Below, one piece after another: positions 25,902-34,000 of a stretch of DNA of 34,359 bases (the first letter of the stretch is position 1; the number at the start of each line of letters is the position of its first letter). The DNA comes from Bryobacterales bacterium (GTDB taxonomy: Bacteria > Acidobacteriota > Terriglobia > Bryobacterales > Bryobacteraceae), in contig DAHVTI010000075.1 of assembly GCA_027324255.1 (NCBI GenBank), forward strand, positions 1-34,359, read 5' to 3'. A program made the position numbers and the translations under genes. The notes under the pieces are model-generated. The model worked only from the letters and a program-made list of their open reading frames with translations. It searched no databases and was not told where the DNA came from.

Positions 25902-26591
25902 CTAATCGTATCTTTCGGCGATAATCTGCTTGCGGTCGAAGCCGCGCGCTTTCAGCAGGGTCCGGACCTCCTCCACCATCTCCTTCAGGCCGCAGATGTA
26001 GACGTCCAGGCCGGTCCGGTTCGCCAGTGCTTCTTCGAGGTGCGCCTGGACGCGGCCCTGGCGTCCCTGCCAGCCGTTGGAAGGGCGGGTCAATGTTGGA
26101 ATGTAGGTGAAACCGGGCCAGGATTCTGCCAGCGCCTCGAACTCGGCGCGGTACAGGAGGCCCTGTTCGTAGCGGGTGCCGAAGAGCAACGTGACCCGCG
26201 CCCCGTTGTCCAAAACCGTATCAGACTGCAGGAAGGCCCGAAAAGGAGCCACACCGGTGCCCGTCGCCACCAGGACGGCGTCACGGAAGGGGCTCCGAGG
26301 AGTGAAGTAGCCCAGGGGTCCACGCATGACGACACTCTGCCCGGCCTGCAGCTCGAAGAGCCAGGGAGAGAAGAGACCTTCCCGGACGCGGTTCAAACAG
26401 AGTTCAAAGCGGTTTCCCCGCGGCAGGGAGGCGATGGAGTACGCCCGGGTCACCGGCCGTCCCTCCAGTTCACCGCGGAACGAAACGAACTGGCCCGGTT
26501 GGAAGGCCAGCGAATCCAACTCCGGCACTTCAAACAGAAACTGGCGCACTTCCGGCGCGATTTCGTGCGTTTCGATCAATCTGGCCTGCAT
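25902..26591 (-). CDS. FAD-dependent ferredoxin/flavodoxin-NADP reductase-like oxidoreductase
   Basis: 229 residues of the ferredoxin-NADP reductase superfamily. An FAD-binding beta-barrel domain shows RAYSIAS (49-55), and the nucleotide domain shows GTGVAPFRA (111-119) and YICGLKEMVEEV near 196-207. No 2Fe-2S cysteine motif is present, so it is a plain FNR-type flavoprotein. It would pass electrons between NAD(P)H and a small carrier, or to a partner. It sits upstream of the two-TM gene and cysI in one run, which makes it a candidate electron source for sulfite reduction in place of CysJ; that is inference. A flavohaemoglobin-like or phenol hydroxylase reductase is less likely given its short length. 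Confidence 0.88.
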   Translation of the reverse strand: MQARLIETHEIAPEVRQFLFEVPELDSLAFQPGQFVSFRGELEGRPVTRAYSIASLPRGNRFELCLNRVREGLFSPWLFELQAGQSVVMRGPLGYFTPRSPFRDAVLVATGTGVAPFRAFLQSDTVLDNGARVTLLFGTRYEQGLLYRAEFEALAESWPGFTYIPTLTRPSNGWQGRQGRVQAHLEEALANRTGLDVYICGLKEMVEEVRTLLKARGFDRKQIIAERYD

Positions 26592-26614
26592 AGCCCCTCA
26601 CTCAGTGGGATGCT

Positions 26615-27247
26615 TCAGGCCAGGCTGAGGTTGTTTTCCTCCTGGGGCGGCGGGAGCAGGCTGAACAGGCTCTCGATGAACGCCCTGCCCTTGCGGCGGC
26701 CGTTGTTGCGCTGCCATTCCATGCGCTGCCAGAAGACGAGCACGCCGAGCAGGTCCTTGTCCCGCACCGTGTGCGCGCCCGTGTTCTGCGCTACGTGCTC
26801 CCGAAACTGGCGGACCTCCTGCTGAAACCGGTCGACGACGGCCGCGGCGATGCCGTTGGTGGGTCGCGATTCGTACACCAGTCCCGTCTCCGCGGTGCGG
26901 TAGGTGCGGGTCAGTGCGTCGAGCGCGTCTCGCATGTCCGGGTCCACTGTTCCGGGCGTTTCCATGGCCGCAACCAGCAATAAGCGCCCTGTGACGATGG
27001 CCAGCGGTTGCTGCTGCTCCAGAAAGGCGTCCGACAGTTCGATTTCGGGATTGGGCAGCGACTTCGGATCCATGGGAGGGAGCTTTTCGTGCTCCCGGGC
27101 ATCGCGCAGGTGCGGGCACTCCAGGGGGCAGTCGATGCTCACCTCGCGCTCCTGGCCGCAGCAAGGTGCGCAGATGTCCCGGCCCAGTGCCGGGCAGGCG
27201 CGGCGCGGCGGCCTGGACTCGCACAGATGGCAGTTTACGCGCTCCAT
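26615..27247 (-). CDS. Cys-rich (zinc-ribbon-like) conserved protein of unknown function
   Basis: 210 residues from ATG 27247. The N-terminal 45 residues carry eight cysteines in pairs: NCHLC (C6, C9), C18, CAPCCG (C26, C29, C30) and CPLEC (C40, C44), a likely zinc-binding region. A mostly helical C-domain follows, with no motif that I know. The block CPALGRDICAPCCG is one I associate with uncharacterised acidobacterial proteins. The gene is first in the run leading to the oxidoreductase, 2-TM protein, cysI and cobA, with a 23-base gap to the next gene. It diverges from the 51-aa gene at 27272 with only 24 bases between the start codons. Confidence 0.8.
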   Translation of the reverse strand: MERVNCHLCESRPPRRACPALGRDICAPCCGQEREVSIDCPLECPHLRDAREHEKLPPMDPKSLPNPEIELSDAFLEQQQPLAIVTGRLLLVAAMETPGTVDPDMRDALDALTRTYRTAETGLVYESRPTNGIAAAVVDRFQQEVRQFREHVAQNTGAHTVRDKDLLGVLVFWQRMEWQRNNGRRKGRAFIESLFSLLPPPQEENNLSLA

Positions 27248-27254
27248 TGCGACT

Positions 27255-27264
27255 ATCGTATCAT
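27255..27264. promoter_or_regulatory. Overlapping divergent -10-like elements, both leaderless
   Basis: On the + strand TATCAT (27259-27264) ends seven bases before ATG 27272. On the - strand TACGAT (27260-27255) ends seven bases before ATG 27247. Each fits a -10 element that would start transcription at the start codon. Neither gene has a good Shine-Dalgarno sequence in the 24-base gap, and -35 boxes are weak. Confidence 0.35.
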
Positions 27265-27271
27265 CCGAGAG

Positions 27272-27427
27272 ATGAAAGCCATTGACGTGTACCTGAAGGT
27301 GGAGGTCGATCTGGAGGAGAGCGAGGATCCGAAGCGTTTCGCGGAGGAGTTGTGCCGTGAACTGCGCAAGGTTTACGGGGTCCGGCGCGCGGAGGTTTCC
27401 ACGCTGCACGATGTCAGCGTCGAGTAG
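27272..27427 (+). CDS. Small conserved protein (51 aa)
   Basis: 51 residues: MKAIDVYLKVEVDLEE at the start, RFAEELCRELRKVYGVRR in the middle, and a short C-tail ending in SVE. It is acidic-to-basic alternating, with a predicted strand, helix and strand, and no signal peptide. I believe similar small proteins occur next to varied genes in Acidobacteria, but no function is known. It sits divergent from the Cys-rich protein gene and 7 bases from the convergent dgt 3' end. The reading frame is open further upstream, but ATG 27272 gives the conserved-looking N-terminus. It is short enough to be missed by gene finders. Confidence 0.65.
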   Translation: MKAIDVYLKVEVDLEESEDPKRFAEELCRELRKVYGVRRAEVSTLHDVSVE

Positions 27428-27433
27428 GCCGGC

Positions 27434-28546
27434 TCAGCCCAGCAGCCGCGCGGCCGTGCGGCGAAAGTATCCGTCCGTCATCCCGGCAATGTAGTCGCAG
27501 ACCACGCGGTGCAGGGGCAGTTCTTCCATCCGCGCACGATGCGATTCGGGCAGTTCATCGGGCTGCGCCAGGTAGAAATTGAACAGCGCTGAGACGCCTT
27601 CGCACGCCCTTCGCCGCTCTTCCAGCAGCAACGGGGTCGAGTAGACCATCTCAAACAGGAACCGCTTCAGCGCCCGGTTTGTCTCGCCGGCCCCGGGTGA
27701 GAGCCGGACGAGCCGGGGGAGCCGGCGAATGTCTTCCAGCGCCTGCGCGCCGCTCGACGCGACGCTGGCCGCGGTTCCCTCGATCAGTCCTGAGACCAGC
27801 AAGTCGATCAGGCGCCGCAACACCTCCTGGAACCGGACCTTTTCCGGTGCGGCCGGGAACTGCTGCTCGATCTCGGCCGTGAGTTCCCCGTAGTGCGGCA
27901 CGGCCGCCGCGATCTCATCCATCGTGAAGAGGCCGGCGGCGTAGCCGTCGTCCAGGTCGGCGGTGTTGTAGGCGACTTCGTCGGCCAGGTCGATCAACTG
28001 AGCCTCCAGCGGCGGCCGCAGTCCGGGTAGGTATTCGTCGAACTCGGGGCGTTCGCCGGGCTCGAAATCCCGCGAATGCTTCACCATCCCTTCCCGCACT
28101 TCGAAGGTCAGGTTGAGCCCGGGAAAGCGTGCATACCTCAGCTCGAAGCTCTCCACCAGGTGCAGCGCGTTCAGATTGTGGTCGAAGGACTCGCCGAAGG
28201 CCTGCATCTGCCGGTTCAGCTCTTCCTCGCCGGCGTGGGCAAAGGGCGGATGGCCGATGTCGTGCGCCAATGCCAGGGCTTCCGTGAAGTCTTCGTCGAG
28301 CGACAGCACGGAAGCGACGGTGCGGGCGATCTGCGAAACTTCGATGGTGTGCGTGAGCCGGTTGCGGAAGTGGTCGGACAGGCGCTCGCCGAAGACCTGC
28401 GTCTTGTCTTCAAGCCGCCGGAAGGCGCGGGCGTGCACGATCCGGTCGCGATCGCGCTGGAACTCGCTGCGATAGGGGTGGGGCGGCTCGGGGTAACGCC
28501 GGCCCCTCATGGATTCGCTGGGATACCGCAGCCGCGCAAGCGTCAC
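27434..28546 (-). CDS. dgt: Deoxyguanosinetriphosphate triphosphohydrolase (HD family)
   Basis: 370 residues of the dNTP triphosphohydrolase family, which cleaves dGTP and other dNTPs to the nucleoside and tripolyphosphate. The HD-domain metal ligands are H66 (RLTHTIEV), H95 and D96 (LALAHDIGHPPFAHAGEE), and an Asp in the LADEVAYN block. FRRLEDKTQVF and LTHTIEVSQIAR mark the substrate-type I/II group. The start is GTG 28546, which follows the TPR gene by 14 bases; ATG 28510 is a possible internal start. Beyond dNTP pool control, some dGTPases act in phage defence, but nothing here indicates that. Confidence 0.93.
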   Translation of the reverse strand: MTLARLRYPSESMRGRRYPEPPHPYRSEFQRDRDRIVHARAFRRLEDKTQVFGERLSDHFRNRLTHTIEVSQIARTVASVLSLDEDFTEALALAHDIGHPPFAHAGEEELNRQMQAFGESFDHNLNALHLVESFELRYARFPGLNLTFEVREGMVKHSRDFEPGERPEFDEYLPGLRPPLEAQLIDLADEVAYNTADLDDGYAAGLFTMDEIAAAVPHYGELTAEIEQQFPAAPEKVRFQEVLRRLIDLLVSGLIEGTAASVASSGAQALEDIRRLPRLVRLSPGAGETNRALKRFLFEMVYSTPLLLEERRRACEGVSALFNFYLAQPDELPESHRARMEELPLHRVVCDYIAGMTDGYFRRTAARLLG

Positions 28547-28560
28547 GGCACTGGCCCGCG

Positions 28561-29268
28561 CTACTTGGTCTGGCCGATCTCGGCGTAGGCCTGAATCGCC
28601 GCGCGGCTCACGGGGCCGGTGGAAGCGCGCAGCGGCTCGAGCAGCTTCCTGGCCTCCTCCGGCTTCGATTTGGCCAGGATCTTGGCCAGGCTCAGAGAGG
28701 CGGCTTCCTTGGATACCAGCACCGTGGGGTGGGCGATCACCTCACGGAGAAGCGTCTCCGCCTCGGCCGTCTTGCCCTGCGAGGCATAGATCTCAGCCAG
28801 GGATTGCCGGGCCAGGGAGGCGTAGTCCTTCCCAGCCTCTTCAATGGCCCTCTTCAGATCCTGCTCGGCCTCGTCCAGCCGCCCGTTGTCAGCCGCATTT
28901 ACACCCAGCAGATACGTTGCGACGGCGGCTTCGTCGGTGCCGGAGTACTTGGAGACGATCGCGCCGAGGTCCTTCTGGATAGCCGCCTGCCGCTCCTGTT
29001 CCGTGCGAAACGACTTGACGCCCTCGGGCGCATTCTGGGGCATGACGGGAGCGTTATAGGTTTCCAGCGCCTCGTACAAGGCGGCCTGCCGCCCCGCGGC
29101 ACGGCTCTTCATGAAGAAGTAGCCGGCGCCGGCGAGCACCAGCACCGCCAGGGCGATGCCGCCGTACCGCAGCATCTGCGGCTTGTGCTCTTCGAGAAAA
29201 TGTACGGTCTGGCCGACCTCTTCGACGAATTTGTCGGACTTCAGCTCATGTCTGGTAAGACGATCCAC
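28561..29268 (-). CDS. YfgM-like single-pass membrane TPR protein
   Basis: About 235 residues. A cytoplasmic N-segment (TRHELKSDKFVEEVGQ) precedes one membrane helix at about 34-54, and then an exported helical region with TPR-type repeats (ATYLLGVNAADNGRLDEAEQ, ASQGKTAEAETLL and others). The layout matches the YfgM/TPR_21 family, which in E. coli associates with the SecYEG translocon and periplasmic chaperones. I chose GTG 29268 because GGAG lies six bases before it and an extended -10 at 29296-29304 would start transcription near 29289; an upstream GTG at 29292 adds eight residues but would lie at or before that start. It forms an operon with dgt, 14 bases apart. Confidence 0.8.
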   Translation of the reverse strand: MDRLTRHELKSDKFVEEVGQTVHFLEEHKPQMLRYGGIALAVLVLAGAGYFFMKSRAAGRQAALYEALETYNAPVMPQNAPEGVKSFRTEQERQAAIQKDLGAIVSKYSGTDEAAVATYLLGVNAADNGRLDEAEQDLKRAIEEAGKDYASLARQSLAEIYASQGKTAEAETLLREVIAHPTVLVSKEAASLSLAKILAKSKPEEARKLLEPLRASTGPVSRAAIQAYAEIGQTK

Positions 29269-29295
29269 AAAATACTCCGCTAAGACAAACACTTC

Positions 29296-29304
29296 ATTTT
29301 ATCA
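29296..29304 (-). promoter_or_regulatory. Extended -10 promoter for the TPR-dgt operon
   Basis: On the - strand TGATAAAAT matches an extended -10 (TG-N-TATAAT) with one mismatch in the hexamer. The -35 region is GC-rich and has no good hexamer, as expected of extended -10 promoters. Initiation near 29289 supports the start of the downstream gene at GTG 29268. Confidence 0.5.
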
Positions 29305-29355
29305 CGCGCCGCGGGCCGGGGCGCTCCGGCGTGAGGCGCAGTGCCGGGCCACAGG

Positions 29356-30024
29356 TCAGGAGGGGAGGATTTGCCGTTGGATGGCAAAGCGGACCAGGCC
29401 GGGCACATCGTGGATGTCAAGCTTTTTCATGAGGTTCGCGCGGTACGTGTCCACTGTCTTGGGGCTCAGTTGCAGGCGCGCGGCAATTTCCTTGGCGCGC
29501 ACCCCTTCCACCAGCAGGCAAAAGACCTGGTACTCCCTCGCACTCAGACGGCCCAGGGGATCGTCCCCCCCGCTTCGGCCATCCGGCGAAAACAGGCTTT
29601 GGACATCCACGCCGGGCGAAACGTAGACCCCGCCCTCCAGCACCTGATCCATGCAATCCCGCAACTGACCTCCGCTCGCGGACTTCAGAAAGTAGGCTTG
29701 CGCGCCCGCTTTGAGCACTTCCAGCACGGTCTTGCGGTCGGTTCGAGTGGCCAGGATGATGCAGCGTGTCCTGTAGGAACGCGGCCCGGAAATCGGCTCC
29801 GCCAGCTTCTTGGCGATCTCCAGCGAGTGCAGAAGCGGAACCTGCAGATCGATCAGCACCAGGTCCGGGTCAAGGGCCTCGACGTGCCGCCAAGCCTCTT
29901 CGCCCGAGGCCGTGACAGCCATCACTTCATACCGGCCTGTCGCCTGGCACAACGCGACAAGGCCATCGCGGAACAGCCCTGGCTCTTCCGCGATGACAAG
30001 TTTCCTGAAGGCCGCCGGCTCCAT
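29356..30024 (-). CDS. NarL/FixJ-family response regulator
   Basis: 222 residues. The receiver domain shows the acidic pair E13-E14, the phosphoacceptor D59 (LVLIDLQVP), T93 and K114 (FLKSAS). A LuxR-type helix-turn-helix at about 158-215 has LSAREYQVFCLLVEG, AKEIAARLQLSPKTVDTYRANLMKKL. It would act as a cytoplasmic DNA-binding regulator after phosphorylation by an unidentified histidine kinase. The gene is 35 bases behind the STAS gene on the same strand, so it may be cotranscribed with the RsbW/STAS pair, linking partner-switching to a two-component output. No sensor kinase is in the window. Confidence 0.93.
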   Translation of the reverse strand: MEPAAFRKLVIAEEPGLFRDGLVALCQATGRYEVMAVTASGEEAWRHVEALDPDLVLIDLQVPLLHSLEIAKKLAEPISGPRSYRTRCIILATRTDRKTVLEVLKAGAQAYFLKSASGGQLRDCMDQVLEGGVYVSPGVDVQSLFSPDGRSGGDDPLGRLSAREYQVFCLLVEGVRAKEIAARLQLSPKTVDTYRANLMKKLDIHDVPGLVRFAIQRQILPS

Positions 30025-30059
30025 GGCGTGCAGGTCCGGAATCGATTCCCGCCACCGCC

Positions 30060-30404
30060 CTACTTCAAGCTGGCGAGACCTCTTGCTTCGTCGTCGAACA
30101 CCTCAAAAATGGTGTAGAGCTTCGTGATCTGCAGCAGATCGTGGATGCGTTTGGTGAGGTTGAGGAGCTTCAGGCTCCCGCCGGCATTCGAAACCGTGGT
30201 ATAGCCGCTCACCAACTCGCCAATCCCGGAGCTATCGATGTAGCTCACTTCGGCCAGGTTCAACAGGATCTTCTTCTGGCCGGCGTTCACCATTTCCTTG
30301 ATCGTGTCACGGAAGGTGGAAGAGCCTTCGCCGAGGGTGATGCGCCCTGCGGCATCGATTACCGTCACGTCTCCAACCTGTCGGGTGGTCAGTTTCACGC
30401 TCAC
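30060..30404 (-). CDS. STAS-domain anti-sigma factor antagonist (RsbV/SpoIIAA type)
   Basis: 114 residues forming a single STAS domain. YIDSSGIGEL holds the phosphorylatable serine at position 58, as in SpoIIAA. The N-terminal strand is KLTTRQVGDVTVIDAAGRI. In the family the unphosphorylated form binds an RsbW-like kinase and frees its target. The start is GTG 30404 with AGGAGG nine bases upstream, one of the strongest ribosome binding sites in the window. It follows the RsbW-like gene by 46 bases, a gap holding an 8-bp palindrome CCCGCGGG at 30438-30445, and precedes the response regulator. Confidence 0.93.
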   Translation of the reverse strand: MSVKLTTRQVGDVTVIDAAGRITLGEGSSTFRDTIKEMVNAGQKKILLNLAEVSYIDSSGIGELVSGYTTVSNAGGSLKLLNLTKRIHDLLQITKLYTIFEVFDDEARGLASLK

Positions 30405-30450
30405 TCTGAGTTGCCTCCTAAGTATCTTCTTGCGGTTCCCGCGGGCTGTC

Positions 30451-30891
30451 TCAACCCGCCACTATGGATTTTTTCATGACCATGCGCGTGCCGCCACGGG
30501 GAGCAGCCGCGATCTGCAGTTCGTCCACGAAGGCCCGGATTATCATGATACCCCTGCCGGACTGATTGAGGAGGTTCTCTTCCGCCAGGGGGTCTCCCTG
30601 CGTGTCCGGCGAAAAGCCCCGCCCCTCATCTTCGATCTCGATCTGCAGCGTATGCTCGCTGCGGCTGAGAACAAAACGAACGCGCTTGTTGGCGCTGTAC
30701 TGGTTGCCATGCACCACCGCGTTCACGAGGGCTTCGCGCACGGCATAGCCCACCTGGTAGGCGTCTTCTTCTGAAAAGCCGATGCCCAAGGCCGCGTCCT
30801 TGGTCTTTTCCTCGCAACTATCCACGCTATCGAGGCTCGACTCCAGGTACTCGTCCACCAGAACCGTAAAGGGATTGTCAGCGTTTTGCAT
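30451..30891 (-). CDS. RsbW-like serine-protein kinase / anti-sigma factor (HATPase domain)
   Basis: 146 residues of the GHKL ATPase fold. The N-box is REALVNAVVHGN (N57), G1 is DEGRGF (88-93), G2 is SGRGIMII (111-118), and a final GGTRMVMKK strand follows. This is the single-domain form that phosphorylates a STAS antagonist and binds a sigma factor or another regulator. The partner STAS protein is the next gene. No sigma factor or PP2C phosphatase is in the window, so the target is unknown. The ATG at 30891 begins a presumed operon that runs through the response regulator. Confidence 0.93.
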   Translation of the reverse strand: MQNADNPFTVLVDEYLESSLDSVDSCEEKTKDAALGIGFSEEDAYQVGYAVREALVNAVVHGNQYSANKRVRFVLSRSEHTLQIEIEDEGRGFSPDTQGDPLAEENLLNQSGRGIMIIRAFVDELQIAAAPRGGTRMVMKKSIVAG

Positions 30892-30920
30892 GGTGGTTGG
30901 TGGACGGCTCAGAAACCGCT

Positions 30921-30950
30921 AAGGTATTTCAAAACAAGGCGCCAAGTCAA
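30921..30950 (-). promoter_or_regulatory. Putative promoter for the rsbW-STAS-regulator operon
   Basis: On the - strand TTGACT (30950-30945, five of six) and TACCTT (30926-30921, weak) are 18 bases apart, about 30 bases before ATG 30891. The -35 is good and the -10 poor. The gap 30892-31099 also holds the 10-bp palindrome ATCTTAAGAT at 30972-30981, upstream of the -35 and thus placed as a possible regulator site. The rest of the gap has no gene or RNA that I can support. Confidence 0.4.
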
Positions 30951-31099
30951 GCTAGAGAGCGTTCACCCTCTATCTTAAGATCGAGTGCGCCGGAAGGCCC
31001 TCCACGGATAGGATGGAGCCATGCTTAGGGTCCGCGCAGGAGTCTTACGCCCGCGCGGTCATTTGAAATTCTGGTGAAAAAAGTCAACAAGGAGATTGC

Positions 31100-34000
31100 A
31101 TGATGCTTCAGGCTCTGCGTAGAGCTTCTGTCGCGTGCGCGCTGCTACTTGCCGTAGCCCTGTGCGCGTTCGGACAGTCTGACAACTCCAGCATCTCGGG
31201 AATCGTCAAGGATCCGACGGGTGCTGTCGTCGCCAACGCAAAAGTAACTGTCAAGAACGAAGGCACCGCCTTCGAACGTCAGACCACCACCAACGAGTCC
31301 GGCTTCTACACCGTGACCAACGTCCAGCCCGGCTTCTATGAAGTCAAGGTGGAAGCGACCGGCTTCAAGGCGTTCATGAAGACCCGCAACAAGCTGGAGG
31401 CGACCATCCCGATTCAGGTCAACGCCGACCTCACCGTAGGCCAGATTACCGAGTCCGTCACGGTCGAAGCCAGCGTGGCGCAGCTCAACACGGAATCCGC
31501 CACTGTCGGCAAGACCGTCGAGCAGGCGCAGATTCAAAACCTCGCGCTGAACGGACGCAACCCGCTGTTCCTCGCCATCCTCAAGCCGGGCGTCCGCCGC
31601 GGCTCCCCGATGAACGGATTCAGCTACGGCCTGGATTCGGGCGGCCTCACCATTAATGGCGGCCGCTCGCAGGATTCGCTCATCACCTTCGACGGCGCCG
31701 TCGGCATCCGCACTCGCGCCAACGGCACCTCCATCGGCACCGCCGACCTCGACACCGTCCAGGAAGTCCAGGTGCTCACCGCCAACTACTCGGCCGAATA
31801 CGGCCGTTCGGCCGCCGGCCAGATCCGCATGGTGACCAAGTCCGGCACCAAGCAGTTCCACGGCACCGCCTACGAGTACTTCCGCAACAACAACCTCGAC
31901 GCCAACAGTTGGAACCGCAACCGCCGCGCGTCCACCAACTTCGTCGCGCCGCTGAAGTTCAACCAGTTCGGCTTTAACGTCAACGGCCCGGTGACCATTC
32001 CGAAGGTCTTCAACGAGAACCGCGAGAAGCTGTTCTTCCTCTTCAGCCAGGAATACGTCCGCCGGCGCTGGGAAGACACGCTCCAGCAGCGCGTCCCCAC
32101 CCTCGCCATGCGCGGCGGCGACTTCAGCGAACTGCTCCAGTCCAACATCTTCTACAGCGGCAGCCGCGTCATTAATGACCCCAGCACGGGCACGCCCTTC
32201 GCCGGCAACATCATCCCGTCCAGCCGGCTGAGCCCCAACGGCACCGCGTTCCTCAAAACTTACTACGCGCCCAACGGCAACTTCGGCAGCAACAACTGGC
32301 TCCTTGTGCGGCCCGGCTGGCAGAACCAGCGCAAGGACACCGTCGCCATTGACTACAACCCGACGACGAACCAGTTCGTGAAGTTCCGTCTGGCCAACTA
32401 CAGCTACCAGGCTCTCGACACCAGCCGCAGCGGCTTCGACTACGCCATCACAGATTGGGACCGCCCGAACCGCACCGCCAGCCTGGCCCACACCTGGACC
32501 CTCAGCCCGACCATGATCAACGAGTTCCTGGTCTCCGGCTCGGTGGACCGCGTGCGCATCGGCGTCGACCGCACCGGCGAGCGCTACCTCCGCTCCCGCC
32601 CAGGCATCAACTACCCCTACATCTTCCCCGAAAACAAAGAGATCTACGACAAGGTCCCCACCATCGAGATCCCCAACTTGGGCACCATCGACGGCGGTCC
32701 GTATCCGTCCAGCTCGGCCGGCCCCATCTACCAGATCTCCAACAACATCACCAAGATCGTGAACAACCACACGTTCAAGTTCGGCGTTCTCTGGGAACGC
32801 TCCGGCCAGAACGACTTTGACCAGATCAACGTCAGCGGCGTCCCCGGCGGCACCAACAACCAGAACGGCCGCTTCATCTTCCAGGACAGCCGTCCCGCCG
32901 GCGCGCCCGGCACCGGCACCGGCATTGCCAACGCCGCCATGGGCCTGTTCTCCACCTACGCCGAAATCGGCCCCCGCGCCTACACCCCCTACCGCAGCCA
33001 CATGTTCGAGTTCTTCGGCCAGGACTCCTGGCGCGTCAACGACAAGCTGAAGCTCGAAATCGGCTTCCGCGCCACCTGGCAGAACGGCTACTACAAGTCG
33101 CTGTGGGGCAACATCGCCATCTTCGACGCCAACAAGTACGATGCCACCAACGCCGCGGTGATCGACCGTGCCACGGGCTACGTGCTCTCCGGCAACCGCT
33201 TCAACGGCGTCGTCATCCCCGGCGCTTCCTTCCCCGACGCCGGCAAGGGCCGCGTGCCCGCCATCGACTCCGGCCTGTACAACAACCTTCTGAGCGGCGG
33301 CAGCGCCTACCCCTCCCAGAACCAGTGGAACTGGATGCCGCGCATCGGCATCGCCTACTCGGCGACGTCGAAGGATGTCGTGCGCCTCGGCTTCGGCGGC
33401 TTCGCGTCGCGCCCCGGCGTCTACGACAACGCCTTCCTCGGCGGCAATCCGCCCTGGCAGCCCATGGTCTCCATCACCAACGGCGTCGCTGACAACCCGG
33501 GCGGCGGCTCCAAGAACGCCTTCCCGCAGTTCTTCCAGACGGTGGACCCGGCCTACAAGATCCCGGTCAGCTACAACTGGAACGCCACCTACCAGCGCCA
33601 GATCACTGGCGACACGACGGTCGAAATCGGCTACATCGGCACCACGGGCAACTACCTGGCCCGCACGCGCGACGTCAACCAACTGAAGACCGGCACCACG
33701 TTCCTGCCCGCGAATGTGGGCGCGAACACCAACTACCTGCGGCCCTACAAGGGCTTCGCCGACATCACCATGACCGAGCACTCCGGCCGCAGCACTTACA
33801 ACGCGCTGCAGCTCGAAGTGAACCGCCGCTTCACCAAGGGCCTGATGTACGGCTTCGCCTACACCTACGGCAAGACGATGGACAACAATTCCGGCCTCCG
33901 CCAGTTGTTCATCGACGCCTTCAACCCGCAACTGAACTGGGGCAAGTCCGACAACGACGTGCGCCACACTGCGGTGATCAACGCCGTTTGGGACATGCCG

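Noticed and set aside
30892-31099. Possible small RNA or riboswitch in the longest gap
   Set aside because: Only a 10-bp palindrome and promoter-like hexamers were seen; no extended conserved-looking structure or known riboswitch core.
31145-33967. 940-codon open frame on the - strand
   Set aside because: It is exactly antisense to a convincing TonB-dependent receptor on the + strand. Its product is low-complexity and rich in Val, Ala, Gly, Asp and Glu with no domain, as expected from the mirror of C-biased codons.
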